A DNA stretch of 29,847 nt from positions 1 through 29,847 of the forward strand of contig UQIT01000025.1 of NCBI GenBank assembly GCA_900541175.1. The letters run 5' to 3'. The position numbers were made by a program, and so were the translations under genes. This DNA comes from an uncultured Collinsella sp. GTDB taxonomy: Bacteria; Actinomycetota; Coriobacteriia; Coriobacteriales; Coriobacteriaceae. A model generated the notes under the pieces. That model had not been told where the DNA came from. It made no database searches and saw nothing but the letters and a program-made list of their open reading frames with translations. This document shows, piece after piece, positions 7,541 through 15,391 of the stretch. Every line of letters begins with the position of its first letter. The stretch's first letter is position 1.

Positions 7541-8497
7541 GTGAACAACTTGCTACGTTTGATTGGAAGGCGTCTTGTGGCGCTGCCGATCATGGCATTG
7601 GGCGTCACCGTCCTGGTGTTCTTCCTTATGTCGTTCTCCAAGACCGACCCCGCCTACACGGCGTTGGGTGACGGTGCCTCGCCCGAGGCGGTTGCCGAGT
7701 ACCATGAGAAGTATGGTCTGGACGACCCCTGGCCCGTGCGCTACGTGCGCTATATGGGCGATTTGATCCATGGCGACATGGGCACCTATGGTGCCGCTCG
7801 CAACTCCGTTGCCAAGCGCATCTCCACGGCCCTGCCCGTCACGATGCAGCTGACCTTCATCGGTCTTGCCATCGGTGCGGTCGTTTCGTTTTTGCTCGGC
7901 GTCATCGCGGCACTGTATCGCGACAAATGGCCGGACCAAGTGATCCGCGTCTTTTCCATCGCCGGCTTGGCAACCCCGTCGTTCTGGCTTGCCGTTCTGT
8001 TGATCCTGCTGTTCTCTTCCTACCTTAAGGTGCTCCCGGCATCTGGTGCTCTGCCTCACTTCACCACGAATCCGGTTGGCTATCTGGGACGTATGATCAT
8101 GCCCGCTATCGCCTTGGCATTTCCGCTGACGGGCCAGATGACTCGTATCGTGCGTACCGCCATGGTCGAGGAGCTCGACAAGGACTATGTCCGTATGGCT
8201 CGTGGCGCCGGCGTTCCCGAGAAGGTCGTCGTCGGCATCAACGTTCTTCGCAATGCGCTGATCACCCCGGTCACCACCCTCGGTCTTAAGATCGGTTACC
8301 TCATGGGCGGCGCCGTCGTCATCGAGGTTATCTTCAACCTCCCCGGCATGGGCACCGCGATTCTGCAGGGCGTTCAGGGCAACGAGGCGAACCTGGTTCA
8401 GGGCGTCGTTATCGTCGTTGCTCTTGCCTTCATCATCATCAACATCGTGGTTGACATGCTCTACCTGCTCATCAACCCGCGCATCAGGACGGTGTAG
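7541..8497 (+). CDS. ABC transporter permease, DppB/OppB type (SatB-like)
   Basis: 318-residue inner-membrane permease. It begins with the DppB-type segment LLRLIGRRLVALPIMALGVTVLVFFLMSF and has about six membrane segments. The coupling (EAA) loop DYVRMARGAGVPEKVVVGINVLRNALITPV would contact an ATPase, and the C-terminus ends in LYLLINPRIRTV, typical of the family. The GTG at 7541 is preferred because AAGGGGAG lies 5 bases upstream and the protein then starts like other DppB proteins; an upstream in-frame TTG at 7508 would add 11 polar residues. The TAG stop is separated by only three bases from the next start, in the same frame. Together with the following fused protein it would form the membrane channel of the importer. 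Substrate is inferred from the downstream nan genes. Confidence 0.9.
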   Translation: MNNLLRLIGRRLVALPIMALGVTVLVFFLMSFSKTDPAYTALGDGASPEAVAEYHEKYGLDDPWPVRYVRYMGDLIHGDMGTYGAARNSVAKRISTALPVTMQLTFIGLAIGAVVSFLLGVIAALYRDKWPDQVIRVFSIAGLATPSFWLAVLLILLFSSYLKVLPASGALPHFTTNPVGYLGRMIMPAIALAFPLTGQMTRIVRTAMVEELDKDYVRMARGAGVPEKVVVGINVLRNALITPVTTLGLKIGYLMGGAVVIEVIFNLPGMGTAILQGVQGNEANLVQGVVIVVALAFIIINIVVDMLYLLINPRIRTV

Positions 8498-8500
8498 ATT

Positions 8501-10516
8501 ATGGTAAAGATTCGAGAGAAGCAAACCGAGCAGCTCGAGAAGGCTGCCTCCAAGGGGCTCAAGCTCGGTGGCTGGAAGAAGATGACGCTGTCTTCTAAGA
8601 TTGCAGCCGTCGTGCTGGTGCTGGTCGCCCTGACTGCGATTCTGGCGCCCCTTCTTGCCCCCTATAGCCCGGTCGAGATTTTTACGGCTCGCCAGGCTCC
8701 CGGCAACGGATTTATTTTCGGTACCGACGATAAGGGTCGCGACATTCTGTCGCGTATGCTCTACGGTGGTCGTTACTCGCTGATTATCGGCTTTGGCGCC
8801 ACTGCCATGGCTCTGGTCTGCGGCTCGGTCGTGGGCGCCCTTGCAGCGGTTTCGCGCAAGGCCGTCTCCGAGACGATCATGCGTATCTTGGACATCATCA
8901 TGTCCATCCCGGGCATCGCCCTCGCGGCCGTCTTCGTCTCCATCCTGGGCAACTCCGTGCCGTCGATCATCTTCGCCATCGGCTTTATGTACACTCCGCA
9001 GATTGCCCGTATCGTGCGCGCCAACATCGTGTCCGAGTACGGCGAGGACTATGTCCGCGCGGTCATCGTTTCCGGCGCCAAGGCTCCGTGGATTTTGATC
9101 AAGCATGTTCTGCGTAACTGCATCGCCCCGATCATGGTCTTCACCGTTACCCTGGTCGCCGACGCTATCATCTTCGAGGCCTCGCTGACCTTCATCGGCG
9201 CTGGTATCCAGGAGCCCACCGCTACCTGGGGCAACATCCTCGCCGACGCCCGCGGCGGCGTGCTCGCCGGCCGTTGGTGGCAGGCGCTGTTCCCGGGCCT
9301 GGCCATCATGATCACCTGCCTGGCGCTCAACATCCTCTCCGAGGGCATTACCGACGCCATGGCCGCTGCTCCCTCTGCCGCCCTGGATCCGACCGATTCC
9401 TCCAAGCGTCGCGAGGCCGACCTGCTGGTCTCCGACCCCGTTCGCGCCTACAAGGAGCAGGCCCAGTCCCTCTCCGCTCGCCTTGGCGCCCTGCGCGATG
9501 TCGAGCTCAAGCGTGACGATCGCCATGTGCCCGACGAGTCTGTCGAACCGATTCTCTCGGTCCGTGACTTCTGCATTCAGTTTGAGCATCACGGTGATAT
9601 CAACGTCGTCGACCATGTCAACTTTGACGTCCGTCCTGGTCAGACCATGGGCCTGGTGGGCGAGTCCGGTTGCGGTAAGTCCATCACCACGCTGGCCATC
9701 ATGGGCCTGACCGATGAGGACGAGCACCTTTCCGGCGAGGTTCTCTGGGAGGGCCGCGACCTGCTCAAGATGAGCAAGAAGGAGTGGTTCGGCCTGCGCG
9801 GTACCGATATCGCTATGGTCTACCAGGACGCCCTGTCCTCGCTTAACCCCTCCATGCTCATTTCCGCCCAGATGAAGCAGCTCACCAAGCGTGGCGGCAC
9901 CCGTAGCGCCGAGGAGCTCCTGGAGCTCGTGGGCCTCGATCCCAAGCGCACGCTCGAGAGCTATCCGCACGAGCTTTCCGGCGGCCAGCGTCAGCGCGTC
10001 CTGATCGCTATGGCCCTTACCCGCGACCCCAAGCTGGTCATCTGCGACGAGCCCACGACCGCTCTGGACGTTACCGTCCAGAAGCAGGTCATCAAGCTGC
10101 TCAACGATCTTCAGGCCAAGCTCGGCTTTGCCATGATCTTCGTTTCGCATGACCTGGCTCTGGTCGCCGAGGTTGCCCATAACATCACGGTTATGTACGC
10201 CGGTCAGGTTATCGAGCAGGCACCCACCAAGGAGCTGCTCACCAACCCGATTCACGAGTACACCCGCGGTCTTCTGGGTTCCGTTCTGTCCATCGAGAGC
10301 GGTTCGGGCCGCCTGCACCAGGTGCCCGGCGCCGTTCCGAGCCCGCGCGATTTCCCCAAGGGCGATCGCTTCGCGCCCCGCTCGAGCCATCCGCGCATTG
10401 GCCTGGACACCCGTCCGGTCTTCAAGCGTGTGCCCGGCACCGAGCACTTCTATTCCGAGCTCCCCGACGAGGTGCTCAAGGCAAATGGTTTGACCCCTCA
10501 CGCGGAGGTGATGTAG
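8501..10516 (+). CDS. Fused ABC permease (DppC-type) and ATPase (DppD-type), SatC-like
   Basis: 671 residues combining two subunits that are usually separate. Residues 1-285 are a DppC permease: a first membrane segment at about 34-54, the motif FGTDDKGRDILSRMLYGGRYSL, the EAA loop EDYVRAVIVSGAKAPWILIKHVLRN and further helices ending at GITDAMA. A polar linker of about 60 residues follows. The ATPase begins near 349, with Walker A GESGCGKS (387-394), LSGGQ (492-496) and Walker B with D516-E517. The C-terminal oligopeptide-type tail (GDRFAPRS, 621-628) has Asp and Ser where OppD and OppF have cysteines. As I recall, the SatC protein of SAT2 sialic acid importers is the same kind of fusion, which supports the substrate assignment. 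One copy of the fusion plus SatB and SatD would give a complete importer. No frameshift is seen; the reading frame is clean through the linker. Confidence 0.92.
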   Translation: MVKIREKQTEQLEKAASKGLKLGGWKKMTLSSKIAAVVLVLVALTAILAPLLAPYSPVEIFTARQAPGNGFIFGTDDKGRDILSRMLYGGRYSLIIGFGATAMALVCGSVVGALAAVSRKAVSETIMRILDIIMSIPGIALAAVFVSILGNSVPSIIFAIGFMYTPQIARIVRANIVSEYGEDYVRAVIVSGAKAPWILIKHVLRNCIAPIMVFTVTLVADAIIFEASLTFIGAGIQEPTATWGNILADARGGVLAGRWWQALFPGLAIMITCLALNILSEGITDAMAAAPSAALDPTDSSKRREADLLVSDPVRAYKEQAQSLSARLGALRDVELKRDDRHVPDESVEPILSVRDFCIQFEHHGDINVVDHVNFDVRPGQTMGLVGESGCGKSITTLAIMGLTDEDEHLSGEVLWEGRDLLKMSKKEWFGLRGTDIAMVYQDALSSLNPSMLISAQMKQLTKRGGTRSAEELLELVGLDPKRTLESYPHELSGGQRQRVLIAMALTRDPKLVICDEPTTALDVTVQKQVIKLLNDLQAKLGFAMIFVSHDLALVAEVAHNITVMYAGQVIEQAPTKELLTNPIHEYTRGLLGSVLSIESGSGRLHQVPGAVPSPRDFPKGDRFAPRSSHPRIGLDTRPVFKRVPGTEHFYSELPDEVLKANGLTPHAEVM

Positions 10517-11344
10517 ATGAGCGAGACCGCAGTCAACGGCGTCGAGCCGATCATCTTCCTTGATGACGTCCACGTCACCTTTAGGACCCGTACCGGCTCG
10601 ATTCTGCACCCCAACCTGGTTCACGCCGTCCAGGGTGTAACGATTAAGCTCATGCCCGGTCAGACGATCGGCATCGTCGGCGAGTCCGGTTGCGGTAAGT
10701 CCACCACCGCCAACGTCATGTGCGGCCTGCAGGCCCCCACGAGCGGCAAGGTCTACTTTAAGGGCAAGGACGTTACCAAGCGTACCGCCGAGGACCGTCG
10801 TCACATGGGTCGCGTCATCTCGGTCGTGTTCCAGAACCCGGCCACGGCGCTCAACCCGCGCATGGTCGTTCGCGAGCAGCTGCTCGACCCCATGCGCGTC
10901 CACAATCTGGGAACCGAGGCAGAGCAGGAGAAGCGCGTCAAGGAGCTCTTGGAGCTCACCGGTCTGCCCAGCTCCGCTGCCGAGGTTCTTCCCGGCCAGC
11001 TTTCGGGCGGCCAGCGCCAGCGCGTCGCAATTGCCCGTGCCCTGTCGCTGAACCCCGATGCCATCATCGCCGACGAGCCCACCTCGGCTCTGGACGTTTC
11101 GGTCCGCGCGCAGATTCTGAACCTGCTGACCGACCTTAAAAAGGAGCTCGGCCTGGCCATGGTGTTCATTAGCCATGACATCCAGACGGTCCGCTATATC
11201 TCTGACGACATCATCGTTATGAATGGCGGCAAGATCGTCGAGCAGGGCGAGGCCAAGCAGGTCTTCCAGCATCCTCAGGACCCCTACACCAAGATGCTGC
11301 TCGGCGCTGCGCCGTCGCTGCTTCATCCCAAGCTCGGCGAGTAG
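10517..11344 (+). CDS. ABC transporter ATP-binding protein, DppF type (SatD-like)
   Basis: 275-residue cytoplasmic ATPase that would pair with the ATPase half of the preceding fusion. Walker A GESGCGKST is at 55-63, signature LSGGQ at 162-166, Walker B at IIADEP (D186-E187), followed by the switch histidine in FISHDIQTV. It is shorter than OppF in this window (342 residues) because it stops right after the ATPase fold and lacks the cysteine-rich C-terminal extension. The start follows directly on the upstream TAG; GGAGGTG within the end of the upstream gene serves as ribosome binding site. The downstream hairpin at 11361-11388 separates transporter and enzyme genes. Confidence 0.92.
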   Translation: MSETAVNGVEPIIFLDDVHVTFRTRTGSILHPNLVHAVQGVTIKLMPGQTIGIVGESGCGKSTTANVMCGLQAPTSGKVYFKGKDVTKRTAEDRRHMGRVISVVFQNPATALNPRMVVREQLLDPMRVHNLGTEAEQEKRVKELLELTGLPSSAAEVLPGQLSGGQRQRVAIARALSLNPDAIIADEPTSALDVSVRAQILNLLTDLKKELGLAMVFISHDIQTVRYISDDIIVMNGGKIVEQGEAKQVFQHPQDPYTKMLLGAAPSLLHPKLGE

Positions 11345-11360
11345 CCTCGCTTTCCCTCCC

Positions 11361-11388
11361 GTGCGCCCGGTTCACTTACCGGGCGCAC
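11361..11388 (+). terminator. GC hairpin between transporter and esterase genes
   Basis: Perfect 10-base stem, GTGCGCCCGG (11361-11370) and CCGGGCGCAC (11379-11388), around an 8-base loop. The next bases (CTCCGTTG) are not a T-run. It is probably a leaky terminator or a transcript-end stabiliser, because the enzyme genes downstream have no obvious promoter of their own. Confidence 0.5.
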
Positions 11389-11424
11389 CTCCGTTGCGAT
11401 TTCGAAAGGCTGGGTTCACGAGCC

Positions 11425-12402
11425 ATGCCAAGTGCTCAGGAGCTACAACAGCAATTTGGTGAATATCGAGGCGCTATGCCCCGTCCATCGGATTTCGATC
11501 TCTTTTGGAAGGACCGCATGGCCGAGGCCGACGCCGTCGGGCTTGACTATGCGATCGAGGCGGCATCGGTCACCGACGCCGTGACCTGCCAGCTTTTCGA
11601 CCTCTGGTATACCGGCATGTGTGGCGCTCGCCTTCATGCCAAGTACCTTAAACCCGTCTCGGACGAGCCCGTGCCATTGGTACTTCAGTTCCATGGGTAT
11701 CCAGGTGCAAGCCGCAGCTGGTTTGAGCAGGCATCGTTTGCGGGCATGGGCATGGCACTCATCGCCCTCGACTGCCCCGGCCAAGGAGGTCCCTCCGAGG
11801 ACATTGGCGGATTTGAGGGCACAACGGTTGCGGGCCATATCGTCGCCGGTATCGACGGCGACCCGGCCAACCTCTACTATGTCCGCTTGCACCAAGATAT
11901 TCGCATCCTGTGCCGCATCGTTCGCGAGCTCGAGGGCATCGATCTTGCCCGTGTGTTTGTGAACGGCGCGTCGCAGGGCGGCGGTCTGGGCATTGCTACC
12001 TGTGCGCTTAACAGCGAGCTTATCAATCGCGCCGCCATCCTCTATCCCTTCCTGTCAGATTTCCGCCTGGTCTGGGATTTGGATGCCGACGACATTGCCT
12101 ACGAGGGCCTGCGCTATTGGTCTCGCTGGTTTGACGAGGACTCGACTCGTATTGACGAAGCCTATGCCAAGCTGGCGTACTTCGATTCCAAGAACTTTGC
12201 CCCTATGGTCAAATGCCCCGTGCTGTTTGGCACCGGCACAGCCGATATCGTCTGTCCGCCAGCGACGCAGTTTGCGGTCTATAACAACCTGACCTGCGAA
12301 AAGCGTCATGAGTTCTTTGAAGGCTTTGGCCACGAGGAGATTCAGGATTTTGACGATCTGATCATTCCGTTTTTCTGCAAGGGAGGGGAGGCTCATGTCT
12401 AA
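11425..12402 (+). CDS. Acetyl esterase, AXE1 / cephalosporin-C deacetylase family
   Basis: 325-residue alpha/beta hydrolase. The oxyanion motif HGYPG begins at His90, and the nucleophile elbow NGASQGGG places Ser183 as nucleophile. Asp274 (GTADIVCPP) and His303 (GFGHEE) complete the triad. The DCPGQGG stretch and the long insertion region (LDADDIAYEGLRYWSRWFD) are typical of the AXE1 family, whose members remove acetyl groups from sugars. No signal peptide is visible, so it acts in the cytoplasm. Its place between a sialic acid-type importer and nanA suggests removal of O-acetyl groups from imported sialic acid. From memory, an AXE-type esterase is also encoded in the pneumococcal nanA locus. 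The start at 11425 has GAAAGG some distance upstream. The last 8 bases overlap the next gene. The enzyme class is firm; the substrate is inference. Confidence 0.85.
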   Translation: MPSAQELQQQFGEYRGAMPRPSDFDLFWKDRMAEADAVGLDYAIEAASVTDAVTCQLFDLWYTGMCGARLHAKYLKPVSDEPVPLVLQFHGYPGASRSWFEQASFAGMGMALIALDCPGQGGPSEDIGGFEGTTVAGHIVAGIDGDPANLYYVRLHQDIRILCRIVRELEGIDLARVFVNGASQGGGLGIATCALNSELINRAAILYPFLSDFRLVWDLDADDIAYEGLRYWSRWFDEDSTRIDEAYAKLAYFDSKNFAPMVKCPVLFGTGTADIVCPPATQFAVYNNLTCEKRHEFFEGFGHEEIQDFDDLIIPFFCKGGEAHV

Positions 12403-13246
12403 GTGCGAGAGCAATGTTGACGAGCTGATTGTCCCCGGACTCGTGGGAATTCCTGGAACGGTTTCGTCAGGGCTCGCAGAATATCGGGACTGGCGCGGTG
12501 ATGTCCAAGCAGATGTTTCTGATTTAGAGACATGCGCTTCGAATCTTGAGATTCAAGGCCTGGCCATAACGGCGATTGACTTTGTTAACCCCTGCGCCCG
12601 TTACTCGGAGGTCTCCTTTGAGCTCGGTGACGATGCGATTCACGCTCGTTTGATCGAGCCTGTCGGTCGTGCCCGAGTATCTGAGCGCGTGCCGCTGTGC
12701 CTGATGTTCCACGACATCGATCGGCCTGTGCGCGGCTGGCATCACATGACGAGATTTGCCGCCATGGGGTATGCCGTTCTCGCGCTGGATGACGATGTTG
12801 CTGGTGCGGACGACCTGCAGCGGGGGATTTCTTCGCCCGCATTTGTCAAGCGCGTCCGTTGGGGCTGCGCGTTGGCGAAGGTCGCGCGCAATCTTGATGG
12901 CATGGACCCCGACCGCATCTTTGCATGGGGCGAGGGTCTTGGCGGCGGAGTCGCGCTGGCGGTTTCTGCTCTGGACGAGCGGGGCCTCGCCTGCACGGCG
13001 GTTGCCAATCCGCTTCCTGGCGGCCTCGAGGCGCTGTCGTCTCGGGTGCGCGGATCGGTGCTCATGGGCACATCGCTTATGGATACCGTGAGCGATCCCA
13101 AGGATCAGTTTGCCGTATTCAACGGTCTTGAGTGTGACCGGAGGCATATCATCTATGCAAAATACGCTCACGAGCGCATCAATGCGTTCGAAAATGAAGT
13201 CGTCGACTTTTTTAACCAAACGTTCTACTCGTGTTCTTTGGCCTAG
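12395..13246 (+). CDS. Inactive AXE1-like paralogue of the preceding esterase (probable pseudoenzyme)
   Basis: 283 residues, co-linear with the preceding esterase and beginning within its last codons (8-base overlap). Shared blocks make the relation clear: the strand before the elbow (DPDRIFAWGEGLGGG against DLARVFVNGASQGGG), DQFAVFNGLECDRRH against TQFAVYNNLTCEKRH, and AHERI against GHEEI. Asp230 and His259 match the triad, but the nucleophile serine is Gly181. The oxyanion motif HGYPG is HDIDR (from His106), and DCPGQGG is DDDVAGADD. All three changes remove catalytic chemistry, yet the frame is intact and the fold pattern kept. It may act as a structural or regulatory partner of the active esterase, or as a sugar-binding protein. 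A recent pseudogene is unlikely, since no stop or frameshift is present. No signal peptide is visible. Confidence 0.75.
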   Translation: MSKCESNVDELIVPGLVGIPGTVSSGLAEYRDWRGDVQADVSDLETCASNLEIQGLAITAIDFVNPCARYSEVSFELGDDAIHARLIEPVGRARVSERVPLCLMFHDIDRPVRGWHHMTRFAAMGYAVLALDDDVAGADDLQRGISSPAFVKRVRWGCALAKVARNLDGMDPDRIFAWGEGLGGGVALAVSALDERGLACTAVANPLPGGLEALSSRVRGSVLMGTSLMDTVSDPKDQFAVFNGLECDRRHIIYAKYAHERINAFENEVVDFFNQTFYSCSLA

Positions 13247-13314
13247 ACGGCCTGGACACTGCCAACAAGAGTGGGTGGCATAGGGCCGCCCGCCAGACAG
13301 CTAAGGAGATTCTT

Positions 13315-14235
13315 GTGGCAACTCAGAAATTCACCGGCGTTATCCCTCCCGTCGTTGTTCCCGATACCGAAGATCACCAGCTCGACGTTGCCTCCTTTGA
13401 GCGCAGCATCAACCGCATGATCGATGCCGGCGTCGATGGCCTGTTCTTCTTGGGATCCTCGGGCGAGGTCGTCTTCTCCACCGACGAGCGCCGTCGCCAG
13501 ATTATCGCCGAGGCCGTTCGTATCGTCGATCACCGCGTTCCCGTTCTGGTCGGCATCATCGATACCGAGACCGAGCGCATGATCGAGCACGGCAAGGTCG
13601 CCCAGGAGCTGGGCGCCGATGCCCTCGTCGCCACCTGCCCGTTCTATGCCCTGCAGGGCATGACCGAGGTCGAGGAGCACTTCCGCATCCTGCACGAGGA
13701 GCTCGACCTGCCCATCTTTGCCTATGACATTCCCGTCTGCGTTCACACCAAGCTCCCCTGGAAGCTCCTTGCCAAGCTCGGCGCCGAGGGCGTTCTGGCC
13801 GGCGTCAAGGATTCCTCGGGTGATGACATCTCGTTCCGCTACCTCGTTCAGGAGAACGAGAAGAACGGCCATCCGATGAGCATTCTCACCGGCCACGAGG
13901 TTGTTGTCGACGGCGCCTACCTCGGTGGCGCCGACGGTTCCGTCCCGGGTCTCGCCAACGTTGAGCCCGAGGGCTACGTGCGTCAGTGGAAGGCCGCTCA
14001 GGCTGGTGACTGGGCTACCGTCAAGGCCGAGCAGGATCGCCTCAATGAGATTTCGCACATCTGGGATGTCACCTCGGGCGTCCAGGGCTATGCCGGTGGC
14101 GTCGGCGCCTTCAAGACCGCTATGAACCTCATGGGCATCTTCGACAGCCCGACCATGCCGCGCCCGGTGAAGGCCATGACCGGCGAGAACGTCGAGGCGA
14201 TTCGCAAGGTCCTCCAGGACAACGGTCTCCTTTAA
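13315..14235 (+). CDS. nanA: N-acetylneuraminate lyase (DHDPS/NanA family)
   Basis: 306-residue class I aldolase of the DHDPS/NAL family, predicted to split Neu5Ac into ManNAc and pyruvate in the cytoplasm. The Schiff-base lysine is Lys165 in GVKDSSGD and the catalytic tyrosine is Tyr137 in FAYDIP; both numbers coincide with those of E. coli NanA. The pyruvate-carboxylate loop reads GSSGE (47-51), closer to GSTGE of lyases than to GTTGE of dihydrodipicolinate synthases. GTG at 13315 was chosen because AAGGAG lies 6 bases upstream and the protein then has the usual length; an earlier frame from 13231 overlaps the preceding gene and adds unrelated sequence. Followed by nanK and nanE. Other members of the family use related keto acids, so the reaction rests partly on the neighbours. 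Confidence 0.85.
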   Translation: MATQKFTGVIPPVVVPDTEDHQLDVASFERSINRMIDAGVDGLFFLGSSGEVVFSTDERRRQIIAEAVRIVDHRVPVLVGIIDTETERMIEHGKVAQELGADALVATCPFYALQGMTEVEEHFRILHEELDLPIFAYDIPVCVHTKLPWKLLAKLGAEGVLAGVKDSSGDDISFRYLVQENEKNGHPMSILTGHEVVVDGAYLGGADGSVPGLANVEPEGYVRQWKAAQAGDWATVKAEQDRLNEISHIWDVTSGVQGYAGGVGAFKTAMNLMGIFDSPTMPRPVKAMTGENVEAIRKVLQDNGLL

Positions 14236-14340
14236 AGCTTTCCCAGGCACCCGACCTCGCCGTTCAACCGTGCGGCCATGACCCATTAGGTCAATGGCCA
14301 CACGGTTTCTCGGCGATCTCGGGCATCTGGAAAACCTTTA
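14233..14340. repeat. 108-base imperfect palindrome between nanA and nanK
   Basis: The arms pair along almost the whole gap on one diagonal centred near 14286. From the outside: TAAAG/CTTTA (14233/14340), TTT/AAA, CCAG/CTGG, CCCGA/TCGGG (14250/14323), TCGCCG/CGGCGA (14257/14316), AACCGTG/CACGGTT (14266/14307), GGCCAT/ATGGCC (14274/14299) and GACC/GGTC. A 5-base loop CATTA closes it. I count about 41 pairs, small and mostly symmetric internal loops, and one bulged A. The outer arm begins at the nanA stop codon. No T-run follows, so it is not a classical terminator. Confidence 0.8.
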
Positions 14341-14408
14341 CCGCGCTGTGACGGCTAGCCTGACGGCGCATTTCCTGTAGTTGTTTTTTATCTCCTAAGG
14401 AGAGCGAC

Positions 14409-15374
14409 ATGGAGAACAAGTACGTCTGCTCTGTCGATATCGGCGGAACTAAGATCGCGACTGCCATCATGGAGTACCCGGCTGACGGCAGCGTGCCTCA
14501 TCCCGTTTTTGAGGCCGAGGTTCCCACTGAGGCCCAAGAGGGCGGCGAGGCCGTCTTCCAGCGTATCGAGGCGTCCATCAAGGCTGCTCTCGAGGCGAAT
14601 CCCGATGTCGAGGTCCTTGGCGTCGGCATCGGTGCCGCCGGCGTCGTCGATCCCAAGACGGGCGCCATCGCGTATGCCAACGAGATCATGCCCGGCTGGT
14701 CCGGCGTTCAGTTGGGGCCGCGCCTGCGCGAGGACCTCGGTCTTCCCGTTGCCGTCGTAGGCGACGTGCAGGCTCATGCTCTGGGTGAGGCCCACTGGGG
14801 CGTCGGCAAGGGCAAGTTCTCCGTTTTGTGTCTTGGCATCGGTACGGGCATCGGCGGCGCATATGTCGAGAACGGCCGCGTGATGCAGGGCTTCCATGGT
14901 GCTGCCGGCCATATGGGCCACATCGAGTGCTCGGCTGCCGCCGGCATTCCCTGCGCCTGCGGGCGTTCCGGCCATCTGGAGTCGGTAGCTTCGGGCACTT
15001 CCATTGGTCGTATGTACGATGAGCGCTTTGGTCGCGTCGACCCCAGCCGTCCTTCGGTCGGTCGCGATGTGAACGACCTGTGCCGTGCGGGCGACGCAAA
15101 GGCGACCGAGGTCATCCATGACGCCGGCTTTGCGCTGGGGGCCAGCTTGGGCTCGCTCGCTAACATCCTGGACCCTGAGGTCATCGTGCTTTCGGGCGGC
15201 GTGATTCACCAAGGTCCCGATTGGCGTTCGCAGACGTGGAAGGATTCGGTGCACGAGGGCTATGCCAGCCAGGCGCTCGATCCGCTTCAGAACACGCCGA
15301 TCCTCATCGGTTCTCTTGAGGGCGATGCTCCGCTCATCGGTGCCGCCGAACACCTTCTTGCGTCGTTGAAATAA
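14409..15374 (+). CDS. nanK: N-acetylmannosamine kinase (ROK family)
   Basis: 321-residue ROK-family sugar kinase that would phosphorylate ManNAc to ManNAc-6-P. The N-terminal phosphate loop DIGGTKIATAIME (about residues 10-22) and the second glycine-rich loop LGIGTGIGGAYV are typical. The catalytic aspartate lies in VGDVQAHALGE. The motif GHMGH (167-171) replaces the GE(L/I)GH of most ROK kinases. As I recall it, E. coli NanK also has GHIGH at this point, which favours ManNAc over glucose as substrate. The zinc motif reads CACGRSGH (182-189): the usual third cysteine is His189, giving a possible His2-Cys2 site. Start ATG has AAGGAG 6 bases upstream. Long palindromes flank the gene on both sides. 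Confidence 0.85.
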   Translation: MENKYVCSVDIGGTKIATAIMEYPADGSVPHPVFEAEVPTEAQEGGEAVFQRIEASIKAALEANPDVEVLGVGIGAAGVVDPKTGAIAYANEIMPGWSGVQLGPRLREDLGLPVAVVGDVQAHALGEAHWGVGKGKFSVLCLGIGTGIGGAYVENGRVMQGFHGAAGHMGHIECSAAAGIPCACGRSGHLESVASGTSIGRMYDERFGRVDPSRPSVGRDVNDLCRAGDAKATEVIHDAGFALGASLGSLANILDPEVIVLSGGVIHQGPDWRSQTWKDSVHEGYASQALDPLQNTPILIGSLEGDAPLIGAAEHLLASLK

Positions 15375-15391
15375 ACATAGCTACCAAGTGC

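Noticed and set aside
7553..11326. A 1257-codon open frame on the minus strand across three transporter genes
   Set aside because: The + strand genes are certain by motifs. All three lie in the same frame and rarely use TTA, CTA or TCA codons, so the opposite strand lacks stops by composition. The translated product has no recognisable domain.
13231..13314. N-terminal extension of nanA back to 13231
   Set aside because: It overlaps the preceding gene and adds residues absent from the family; the GTG at 13315 has a perfectly placed AAGGAG and gives E. coli-like numbering of the catalytic residues.
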